Of a stretch of DNA of 5,906 nucleotides, positions 1-5,381 are shown piece after piece. Made by a program: the position numbers and the translations under genes. Numbering within the stretch: position 1 is the stretch's first letter; every line of letters starts with the position of its first letter. The notes beneath the pieces are model-generated. The model worked only from the letters and a program-made list of their open reading frames with translations. It searched no databases and had not been told where the DNA came from. Source of the stretch: Actinomycetes bacterium (GTDB taxonomy: Bacteria > Actinomycetota > Actinomycetes > Mycobacteriales > Micromonosporaceae); assembly GCA_023437285.1 (NCBI GenBank), contig JAEZGP010000636.1, forward strand, positions 1-5,906. Reading direction: 5' to 3'.

Positions 1-53
1 GGATCCGCCCGGTGTCGGTGCGGATCCTGCAAACCGCGCAGCAGGGGCCACTG
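1..53. other. Short non-coding end of window, downstream of the DUF3352 gene
   Basis: No gene is supported here. The stretch begins exactly with a BamHI site (GGATCC, 1-6) and holds a second one at 22-27. A weak hairpin (CCTGC at 26-30, GCAGG at 41-45, 10-nt loop) lies just past the stop codon of the minus-strand gene. It is too short and lacks a T-tract, so I do not call it a terminator. Confidence 0.5.
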
Positions 54-1775
54 TCAGGTCAGGATGAGGCGGAGCAGGCCCGAGGTGGTGTCGGCCGCGG
101 TGGCCTGGACCAGGGCGACCGACTTCACCGGGATCGGGTCGTCCCCGGCCTTCGCGAACGCCGACGCGTCCACGAAGATGACCACGTTCGCGCCGTCCGG
201 ACCGCCGGCGGTCGCCCGCTGGAACTCGGGTTTGTCGCCGAGTGTGCCAGCGCCGGGGGTGTAGCCCGGGGTGGTGAGCGTGACGGTGTTGCCCTGCAGC
301 TCGGTCGCGCCGTCCAGCGCGGCCGAGGAACGGATCATGTCGCCCAGCGTGGTGGCCGCGCTTGCCGAGGTGGTCTCCGCGACGATGCGGGCGGCAGCCT
401 TCTCCGGCACCTGGTTGACCGCGATCGTGATCGAGGCGCCCGATAGCGCCTCAAGGATCTTCTTGATGTCTTCCTCGGGCTTGTCGGCCGGGCTGCTGTC
501 GGGGTCGTACGCGAACGAATTGCCCAGCAGCTCCTGCAGTCGCTTCTCCTCCGCCTTGGTCAACCGGTCCTTCGCGATCAGCTTCTGCAGCTCCTTCTGC
601 TCGGCCTCGGTGAGGCTGCCCGACGGCAGGTCGGTGTCGGTGTCGGGGTCGAATTCCGCCCCCGGCATTTCACTTGTCCCGCCGAGCAGGCCGAGCAGGC
701 CCAGGCCGCCGAAGCCACCGAACAGCAGGCCACCCATGTCGTTCGTCGCCAGCGACAGCTCGGGCAGTTTCGTGGCGGCGCCGATCTGGGTGTCGCCGGG
801 CAACGCGGACACGCGGGCGAGGGCGTCGCCGCCGCCCACCGGCACGGTGTCAACCGGCAGGCCGGTGAGGTGGTAGCGGGCCTCGAACCCGTCGGTTGTG
901 GCCCGTACGCCGAGCACGAGCGTGCCCCGCAGGTCACTTAGTTCGGGTGTGGACCTCTCGGCCAGGTCGCCGATGGCACCGAAATCGGTCCACAGCGTGA
1001 TCAGCTGATCGTCGTCGAGGCGCTGCACCGCGTCACGGAACGCGGGGGCGTCCGCCAGCGGGCGCTTCGCGGCGTCCTCCGCGGCCGCCGTCGCGGCGGC
1101 CTGCGCGTCGCCCTCGCCGATGACGATGAGCGCGCCGCCGTCGCGGACGACGTAGCCCAGGTCGACATCCTTGACGGCGGCGTCCACCCGCGAGAGGCCG
1201 TCGGCCGCCCTGCCGTCGTCCGTGGTGGCGGCCGAGATCAACGCGAACGGTTCGTCCTTGCCGTTGGGCAGCACGCTGATCGCGAGCCGCTTGTCCAGCC
1301 AGCTCATGATGTCGCGCTTGATGTCGACGCCGTCCAGCCCGGCGTCCTTGAGCCACGACTCGAGGAGGGCCTTGCCGTCCTTGGCTCCCTCGGGCAGGTC
1401 GGCGGCCAGCTTGAGGAGCTTGATCTGCTGTTCGAGGCTCGCCGCGAGGTCCAGTTCGGCGAACGCGACCACAGTGGCCGGCGTGAACTGCGCGGGCCGC
1501 TTGCCGCCGTCCAGCTTCGCGGCTGCGTAGGCGCCCACACCGCCGAGCAGGGCGAGCGTGACGACCGCCGCCGCGATGATCCGGCCGGCGCCGAGCCGCC
1601 GGCGCCGGGGCGGCAGCTCGGTGGTCAGCGTGTCCGTCCCGGCGAACGCCGGCACCTGTGCGGTGGGCGCGGGCCAGGTCGGCTGAGCGGCGGGCAGCGG
1701 CGCGGTCGGGGCGGGCCACGCGGGGGTCGCGGCATTGTCCGGAATAGGGGGCGGGGTCGGACCCGGGAGCGTCAT
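54..1775 (-). CDS. Membrane-anchored DUF3352-type protein of unknown function
   Basis: This gene encodes 573 residues. Residues 1-55 are Pro/Ala-rich with WPAPTA occurring twice (20-25 and 34-39). RRRR follows at 57-60, then one hydrophobic segment at about 64-86, which fits a single-pass anchor with a cytoplasmic N-terminus and an exported body. From about residue 97 (TPATVVAFAELDLAAS) the sequence resembles actinobacterial DUF3352 proteins, whose function is not established. Residues 348-366 are almost only Gly, Leu and Phe. They are followed by an acidic DPDTDTD stretch and a charged helical segment at 388-419 with two similar halves (LTEAEQKELQKL and LTKAEEKRLQEL). I start the gene at ATG 1775 because GGAAGG at 1782-1787 lies 6 nt upstream. 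An in-frame ATG at 1796 has no comparable ribosome site. The DUF3352 assignment is from memory of the family pattern. The reading frame and membrane topology are clear. Confidence 0.82.
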   Translation of the reverse strand: MTLPGPTPPPIPDNAATPAWPAPTAPLPAAQPTWPAPTAQVPAFAGTDTLTTELPPRRRRLGAGRIIAAAVVTLALLGGVGAYAAAKLDGGKRPAQFTPATVVAFAELDLAASLEQQIKLLKLAADLPEGAKDGKALLESWLKDAGLDGVDIKRDIMSWLDKRLAISVLPNGKDEPFALISAATTDDGRAADGLSRVDAAVKDVDLGYVVRDGGALIVIGEGDAQAAATAAAEDAAKRPLADAPAFRDAVQRLDDDQLITLWTDFGAIGDLAERSTPELSDLRGTLVLGVRATTDGFEARYHLTGLPVDTVPVGGGDALARVSALPGDTQIGAATKLPELSLATNDMGGLLFGGFGGLGLLGLLGGTSEMPGAEFDPDTDTDLPSGSLTEAEQKELQKLIAKDRLTKAEEKRLQELLGNSFAYDPDSSPADKPEEDIKKILEALSGASITIAVNQVPEKAAARIVAETTSASAATTLGDMIRSSAALDGATELQGNTVTLTTPGYTPGAGTLGDKPEFQRATAGGPDGANVVIFVDASAFAKAGDDPIPVKSVALVQATAADTTSGLLRLILT

Positions 1776-1781
1776 CAGCTT

Positions 1782-1787
1782 CCTTCC
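1782..1787 (-). promoter_or_regulatory. Ribosome binding site setting the start of the DUF3352 gene
   Basis: On the minus strand GGAAGG is followed by 6 nt and then ATG at 1775. It supports this start over the in-frame ATG at 1796 and over the other upstream in-frame start codons (open frame to about 1880), none of which shows a clear purine-rich site at the right distance. Confidence 0.7.
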
Positions 1788-1903
1788 AGGAAACATGGAG
1801 ACGCCGATGGTACGAAGCGACGGGCAGCGCGCGCCGTCCGATAAACCGGGCTGGACGTACCGCGGTCCTAACGGCGGCAAAGAAGCGCCGAACGGGCAGG
1901 CTC

Positions 1904-2590
1904 CTAGAGGCCGGACAGGCGTTGGCCCGCGCGGACAACGGCCATCGCGTGCCGGTCGCCGGGGCGCCGGCCGAGACGCTCTATGGGTCCCGAGACGCTT
2001 ATCGAGGCGATCACCCGGCCGGTGCGGTCACGGATTGGGGCGGAGACGCTGGCCACACCGGGCTCGCGCTCGGCGACGCTCTGCGCCCAGCCGCGTCGGC
2101 GCACCTCGGCCAGGGTACGGCCGGTGAACTTGCACCGGGGCAGCAGCGGCATGACGGCCTCCGGCGGCTCCCAGGCGAGCAGGATCTGGGCGGCGGAGCC
2201 GGCGGTCATGGGCAGGACCGATCCGACGGGGACAGTGTCGCGCAGGCCACTGACCCGTTCGGCGGCCGCGACGCAGACCCGTTCGTCGGCGCGGCGCAGG
2301 TAAAGTTGGGCGCTCTCACCGGTGGCGTCCCGCAGCGCGGTCAGCATGGGGCCGGCGGCGGTGAGAAGGACATCAGGGGCAGCGTTGGCCAATTCGCCAA
2401 GGCGTGGTCCGGGGCGCCAGCGACCCTGCGCGTCACGAACAAGCATCCGGTGTATTTCGAGGGCCTGTGCGAGACGGTGCGCGGTCGCCCGGGGCAGCTT
2501 GGTCCGCTCGACGAGTTCGGCCAGGCTGGCGCCGTCGACACATGCGCCAAGAATCACTACCGCCTTGTCGAGAACGCCGACGCCGCTCAT
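1904..2590 (-). CDS. IclR-family transcriptional regulator, NdgR/LtbR/AreB type
   Basis: The product (228 residues) is a DNA-binding regulator of amino-acid metabolism. Residues about 21-50 form the winged helix-turn-helix, with recognition-helix sequence LPRATAHRLAQALE (32-45). Residues about 73-228 are the IclR effector-binding domain. Blocks such as TGESAQLY (90-97), VAAAERVSGLRDTVPVGS (107-124) and REPGVASVSAPIRDRTGR (175-192) closely match my memory of Streptomyces NdgR and related proteins. Those regulators lie divergently beside leuCD and are reported to control leucine and other amino-acid genes. Here leuC is also divergent, 49 bp away, so control of leuCD and autoregulation are inferred. 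The effector cannot be read from the sequence. The start is uncertain. ATG 2590 gives the usual N-terminus (SGVGVLDKA) but has only a weak GGGA upstream. GTG 2602 and ATG 2614 are in frame, and a strong GGGAGGT (2615-2621) precedes them. Confidence 0.93.
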   Translation of the reverse strand: MSGVGVLDKAVVILGACVDGASLAELVERTKLPRATAHRLAQALEIHRMLVRDAQGRWRPGPRLGELANAAPDVLLTAAGPMLTALRDATGESAQLYLRRADERVCVAAAERVSGLRDTVPVGSVLPMTAGSAAQILLAWEPPEAVMPLLPRCKFTGRTLAEVRRRGWAQSVAEREPGVASVSAPIRDRTGRVIASISVSGPIERLGRRPGDRHAMAVVRAGQRLSGL

Positions 2591-2593
2591 ACT
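2565..2593 (+). promoter_or_regulatory. Alternative candidate leuC promoter inside the 5' end of the regulator gene
   Basis: TTGTCG (2565-2570), a 17-bp spacer and CATACT (2588-2593) each match four of six bases of the sigma-70-type consensus. The start would be near 2600, giving a leader of about 40 nt that contains the dyad and AGGA (2629-2632), 7 nt before the leuC ATG. It competes with the promoter proposed at 2606-2633. Confidence 0.3.
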
Positions 2594-2594
2594 G

Positions 2595-2613
2595 TGTCCC
2601 ACGCGGTGAAACA
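2595..2613. promoter_or_regulatory. Candidate operator dyad between regulator and leuC
   Basis: The sequence reads TGT-N2-CAC-N3-GTG-N2-ACA, so all 12 specified bases are symmetric about position 2604. The symmetry extends by one further pair (T2593/A2615) after a mismatch. It lies in the shared 49-bp gap, next to the regulator start and overlapping the candidate leuC -35. IclR proteins bind short palindromes near their own genes, so this is the best operator candidate here. Binding is inferred only. Confidence 0.45.
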
Positions 2614-2633
2614 TACCTCCCAAACTTTAGGAT
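2606..2633 (+). promoter_or_regulatory. Candidate leuC promoter giving a leaderless or near-leaderless transcript
   Basis: GTGAAA (2606-2611) is followed by a 16-bp spacer and TAGGAT (2628-2633), a common actinobacterial -10 form. Transcription would begin about 6-7 nt downstream, at or next to A2640, the first base of the leuC ATG. On the opposite strand TAAAGT (2624-2629) overlaps this -10 and could serve the regulator, although I see no good -35 for it. Confidence 0.4.
2615..2621 (-). promoter_or_regulatory. Strong Shine-Dalgarno-like GGGAGGT upstream of the regulator
   Basis: Minus-strand GGGAGGT is an excellent anti-16S match, but it touches ATG 2614 directly. It lies 12 nt before GTG 2602 and 24 nt before the family-conserved ATG 2590. 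If it is used, GTG 2602 is the best-placed start and the protein gains four residues. It also falls between the two candidate leuC promoter elements at 2606-2633. Confidence 0.4.
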
Positions 2634-2639
2634 GTCCAG

Positions 2640-4055
2640 ATGGTGGGAGCCACGAAGTCCAGCGGGCGAACGCTCGCGCAGAAGATCTGGGACGCGCATG
2701 TCGTACGGTCAGCGGACGGCGAGCCGGACCTGCTCTATATCGACCTGCACCTGGTGCACGAGGTCACCAGCCCGCAGGCGTTCGACGGCCTGCGCTTGGC
2801 CGGCCGGCCGGTGCGCCGGACCGACCTGACGCTGGCGACCGAGGATCACAACACGCCCACGGACAACCTCGTCAAGATCCTTGACCCGGTGTCCCGGACG
2901 CAGATCGAGACGCTGCGGCGCAACGCGGCCGAGTTCGGCGTGCGGCTGCACTCCCTGGGCGACGCCGAGCAGGGCATCGTCCACGTCATCGGGCCTCAGC
3001 TCGGCGTGACGCAGCCCGGCATGACCATTGTCTGCGGCGACTCGCACACCGCCACGCACGGTGCCTTCGGCGCGCTGGCCTTCGGCATCGGCACCAGCGA
3101 GGTCGAGCACGTGCTGGCCACCCAGACGCTGCCGCAGAACAAGCCGAAGATGATGGCGGTCAACGTGGTGGGCGAACTCGGCCCCGGCGTCACCGCCAAG
3201 GACCTCATCCTGACGCTGATCACGCAGACCGGCACCGGCGGCGGCATCGGTCACATCGTGGAGTACCGGGGCGAGGCCATCCGCAACCTCTCCATGGAGG
3301 GCCGGATGACCGTCGCCAACATGTCGATCGAGTGGGGCGCCAAGGCCGGCCTCATCGCGCCGGACGAGACCACGTTCGCCTACCTCAAGGACCGCCAGTA
3401 CGCCCCCAAGGGCGCCGACTGGGACGCGGCCCTGGAGTACTGGCGCGGGCTCGCCTCCGACGACGACGCCGTCTTCGACACCGAGATCACGCTCGACGCG
3501 AGCGCCGTGACGCCGTTCGTCACCTGGGGCACCAACCCCGGCCAGGGCGCGCCGTTGTCGGCGACCGTGCCGAACCCGGCCGACTTCGTCGACGCCGGCG
3601 AGGCCACCGCGGCCGAGCGGGCCCTGGCGTACATGGATCTGACGCCCGGCACGCCGCTGCGCGACATCGCCGTGGACGTGGTCTTCGTCGGCTCCTGCAC
3701 CAACGGTCGCCTGGAGGACCTGCGGGCCGCCGCCGACGTGCTGCGCGGCAGGCGGGTCGCCGAGGGCGTACGGATGCTCGTGGTCCCCGGGTCGGCCAAG
3801 GTGCGCGCCGCCGCCGAGGAAGAGGGTCTGGACAAGATCTTCGTCGACGCGGGCGCGGAGTGGCGCTTCGCCGGCTGTTCCATGTGTCTGGGCATGAACC
3901 CCGACACGCTCTCGCCGGGCCAGCGGTCCGCCTCCACCTCGAACCGCAACTTCGAGGGCCGGCAGGGCCGGGGCGGGCGTACGCACCTGGTTTCGCCGCC
4001 GGTCGCGGCCGCCACCGCCGTCGTCGGGCGCCTCGCCGCCCCTTCGGACCTCTGA
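2640..4055 (+). CDS. leuC: 3-isopropylmalate dehydratase large subunit
   Basis: LeuC with LeuD isomerises 2-isopropylmalate to 3-isopropylmalate in the cytoplasm, the second step of leucine biosynthesis. The protein has 471 residues, normal for bacterial LeuC, and belongs to the aconitase superfamily. The three cysteines that ligate the [4Fe-4S] cluster are present: C353 in VGSCTNGR, then C413 and C416 in [10 protein letters not shown]. Other family motifs are ATEDHNTPT (around H70), [21 protein letters not shown] (from C132) and [12 protein letters not shown] near the C-terminus. All are intact, so the enzyme should be active. AGGA (2629-2632) lies 7 nt before ATG 2640. A GTG follows immediately as codon 2 and is a less likely start. 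leuD begins 19 nt after the stop, so the two are cotranscribed. The divergent IclR gene upstream is the probable regulator. Confidence 0.98.
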   Translation: MVGATKSSGRTLAQKIWDAHVVRSADGEPDLLYIDLHLVHEVTSPQAFDGLRLAGRPVRRTDLTLATEDHNTPTDNLVKILDPVSRTQIETLRRNAAEFGVRLHSLGDAEQGIVHVIGPQLGVTQPGMTIVCGDSHTATHGAFGALAFGIGTSEVEHVLATQTLPQNKPKMMAVNVVGELGPGVTAKDLILTLITQTGTGGGIGHIVEYRGEAIRNLSMEGRMTVANMSIEWGAKAGLIAPDETTFAYLKDRQYAPKGADWDAALEYWRGLASDDDAVFDTEITLDASAVTPFVTWGTNPGQGAPLSATVPNPADFVDAGEATAAERALAYMDLTPGTPLRDIAVDVVFVGSCTNGRLEDLRAAADVLRGRRVAEGVRMLVVPGSAKVRAAAEEEGLDKIFVDAGAEWRFAGCSMCLGMNPDTLSPGQRSASTSNRNFEGRQGRGGRTHLVSPPVAAATAVVGRLAAPSDL

Positions 4056-4074
4056 TCAGGAAGGCTCAGCCTCG

Positions 4075-4662
4075 ATGGAGAAGTTCACCGTCCACACCGG
4101 CACCGCCGTGCCGCTGCGCCGTTCCGACGTGGACACCGACCAGATCATCCCCGCGGTCTACCTCAAGCGGGTGACCCGAACGGGATTCGCCGACGGGCTG
4201 TTCAGCGCCTGGCGGGCCGACGAGTCCTTCGTCCTCAACAACCCGGCCCACGAGGGCGCCACGATCCTGCTCGCCGGGCCCCAGTTCGGGGTGGGCTCGT
4301 CGCGGGAGCACGCCGTCTGGGCCCTGCAGGACTACGGCTTCCGGGCGGTCATCGCGCCGTCGTTCGGCGACATCTTCCGCAACAACGCCCTCAAGGGCGG
4401 CCTGCTGCCGGTGGTCCTGCCGGACAAGCAGGTGGCCGAGCTGTTCGACCTGGCCGAGTCCAACCCGACCGCTCAGATCACCATTGACCTGGCCGAACAG
4501 CAGGTGCGGGGCGAGGATTTCGCGTGGTCGTTCACCGTGGATCCGCACAGCCGGTGGCGCCTCATGGAGGGCCTGGACGACATCGGACTGACCCTGCGTC
4601 ATGCCGATGCCATCAGCGAGTTCGAGTCCCGGCGGCCCAGTTTCTTGCCGCGGGTGGCTTAA
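4075..4662 (+). CDS. leuD: 3-isopropylmalate dehydratase small subunit
   Basis: LeuD is the swivel-domain subunit that completes the isopropylmalate isomerase active site with LeuC. The 195-residue length is typical of actinobacterial LeuD. Diagnostic motifs are VDTDQIIP (19-26) and [13 protein letters not shown] (72-84), followed by [17 protein letters not shown], which is conserved in the family. AGGAAGG (4058-4064) precedes ATG 4075 by 10 nt. The gene sits 19 nt after leuC and is followed by a clear intrinsic terminator, so leuC-leuD form a two-gene operon. No truncation or missing residue is visible. Confidence 0.98.
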   Translation: MEKFTVHTGTAVPLRRSDVDTDQIIPAVYLKRVTRTGFADGLFSAWRADESFVLNNPAHEGATILLAGPQFGVGSSREHAVWALQDYGFRAVIAPSFGDIFRNNALKGGLLPVVLPDKQVAELFDLAESNPTAQITIDLAEQQVRGEDFAWSFTVDPHSRWRLMEGLDDIGLTLRHADAISEFESRRPSFLPRVA

Positions 4663-4703
4663 CCACAGCGGTTTCGGGGCATCTTCCCGACAGTCGTACG
4701 CGG

Positions 4704-4733
4704 GAATCCGTTGCGACCCAACGGATTCTTTTT
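4704..4733 (+). terminator. Intrinsic terminator of leuCD
   Basis: GAATCCGTTG (4704-4713) and CAACGGATTC (4719-4728) form a perfect 10-bp stem with a 5-nt loop (CGACC), followed at once by five T residues (4729-4733). It starts 41 nt after the leuD stop. A hairpin with a T-tract is uncommon in such high-GC genomes, and this one is well formed. It separates leuCD transcription from hup. Confidence 0.9.
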
Positions 4734-4743
4734 GGCCATATGT

Positions 4744-4772
4744 TTGTGTCTGGCCTCCCAAGGGATTAGCGT
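4744..4772 (+). promoter_or_regulatory. Candidate hup promoter
   Basis: TTGTGT (4744-4749), a 17-bp spacer and TAGCGT (4767-4772) follow directly after the leuCD terminator and lie 47 bp before the hup start codon. The -35 match is modest. The predicted transcription start is near 4779, leaving a leader of about 41 nt. Location is the strongest argument. Confidence 0.4.
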
Positions 4773-4781
4773 GCGCGAAGA

Positions 4782-4823
4782 ATGGCTGTCGTGAACAGCA
4801 AGGTAACGGGAGGGAAACCGTGA
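4782..4823 (+). CDS. Possible 13-codon upstream ORF overlapping the hup start
   Basis: ATG at 4782 opens a frame encoding [13 protein letters not shown] and ends at TGA 4821-4823, which overlaps the hup GTG (4820-4822) as GTGA. Such overlaps can couple translation. The hup ribosome site lies within this frame. Its own ribosome site is weak (GAAG just upstream), although the candidate promoter would start only about 3 nt before the ATG. It may be chance. No similarity to a known leader peptide is recognised. Confidence 0.25.
   Translation: MAVVNSKVTGGKP
4808..4814 (+). promoter_or_regulatory. Ribosome binding site deciding the hup start
   Basis: GGGAGGG sits 5 nt before GTG 4820. It fixes the start against upstream in-frame codons that would add a non-HU extension reading through the terminator region. 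Confidence 0.8.
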
Positions 4824-5320
4824 ACAAGGCCGAGCTCATCGATGCGCTCGCCGGTCGATTGGGCGACAAAAAGTCCGCGACCGCCGCGCTCGACGCAGTC
4901 CTCGCTGAGATCCAGGCCGCCGTCACCAAGGGTGACAAGGTGGCCATCACTGGCTTCGGCGTCTTCGAGAAGCGGGTGCGGGCAGCCCGCACGGCTCGCA
5001 ACCCGCGTACCGGCGAAGCCGTCAAGGTGAAGAAGACCTCGGTGCCGGCGTTCCGCGCTGGCGCCAGCTTCAAGGACATGGTCGCCGCCGGCAAGGTGCC
5101 GAAGGCGGCGAAGGCGGCCGCGCCGACCAAGAAGGCGACGACCGCCAAGGCCACGACCGCCAAGGCGACGACCGCCAAGGCCACGTCGGCCACGAAGAAG
5201 GCCACGGCCAAGGCGGCGGCGCCCGCGAAGAAGACCGCCACCAAGGCGGCCTCCTCCTCGGCGCGCAAGACGACCACGACCAAGGCCACCGCGAAGAAGG
5301 CCCCCGCCAAGAAGAAGTAG
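4820..5320 (+). CDS. hup: HU-family nucleoid protein with lysine-rich C-terminal tail (HupS/HupB type)
   Basis: This is a two-domain actinobacterial HU that bends and compacts DNA as a dimer. Residues 1-90 are the HU fold: the start [13 protein letters not shown], the turn TGFGVF (44-49) and the DNA-binding arm with RNP at 60-62, matching the bacterial histone-like signature. Residues 91-166 form a basic tail of Lys, Ala and Thr (KATTA and PAKK units), like the histone H1-like tails of mycobacterial HupB and Streptomyces HupS. By memory those proteins exceed 200 residues, so this 166-residue version has a short tail. I start at GTG 4820 because GGGAGGG (4808-4814) lies 5 nt upstream and the HU N-terminus begins exactly there, although the frame stays open for 73 codons further upstream. 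It lies after the leuCD terminator and probably has its own promoter. Confidence 0.96.
   Translation: MNKAELIDALAGRLGDKKSATAALDAVLAEIQAAVTKGDKVAITGFGVFEKRVRAARTARNPRTGEAVKVKKTSVPAFRAGASFKDMVAAGKVPKAAKAAAPTKKATTAKATTAKATTAKATSATKKATAKAAAPAKKTATKAASSSARKTTTTKATAKKAPAKKK
5132..5191 (+). repeat. 15-bp tandem repeat in the HU tail (KATTA units)
   Basis: Four head-to-tail 15-bp units begin at 5132, 5147, 5162 and 5177 and encode [15 protein letters not shown] and KATSA. The alanine codon after each lysine alternates GCG, GCC, GCG, GCC. Units 1 and 3 are identical, and units 2 and 4 differ at 2 positions, so the array reads as a 30-bp unit duplicated with 28 of 30 bases kept. Confidence 0.9.
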
Positions 5321-5337
5321 GGCGGCGCAACTACCCG

Positions 5338-5369
5338 ACGGGGTGGGTCCGGCACCGGGCCCGCCCCGT
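5338..5369. terminator. GC-rich hairpin between convergent genes, probable bidirectional terminator
   Basis: From ACGGGGTGGG at 5338 to GCCCCGT ending at 5369, a 14-bp stem with two G-T wobbles closes a 4-nt loop. It fills the 61-bp gap between the hup stop (5320) and the stop of the opposing gene (5382). There is no real T-tract on either strand, as is often seen in high-GC actinobacteria. The termination role is inferred from structure and position. Confidence 0.65.
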
Positions 5370-5381
5370 TGCTGTGTCGGC

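Noticed and set aside
1..27. Two nearby GGATCC-containing direct repeats
   Set aside because: The shared stretch is too short, and one copy is the fragment end. Probably chance.
1776..1903. Promoter or terminator in the 128-bp gap between the regulator and the DUF3352 gene
   Set aside because: A minus-strand TACCAT could be a -10 but lacks a plausible -35 at 16-18 bp. Hairpins there have stems of only about 4 bp. Neither is strong enough to list.
2612..2634. Imperfect inverted repeat CATACCT / AGGATG
   Set aside because: It needs a bulged base and has a 10-nt spacer. It is weaker than the dyad at 2595-2613 and explained by the ribosome-site and -10 sequences.
1922..2884. 320-codon plus-strand open frame across the regulator and into leuC
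   Set aside because: It overlaps two well-supported genes and the divergent promoter gap, and its protein resembles no family.
2709..3986. 425-codon minus-strand open frame opposite leuC
   Set aside because: Shadow of leuC codon bias. It has no recognisable domain, and leuC is certain.
3332..4174. 280-codon plus-strand frame spanning the end of leuC and start of leuD
   Set aside because: Arg-rich out-of-frame reading of leuC. The overlap with two intact genes excludes it.
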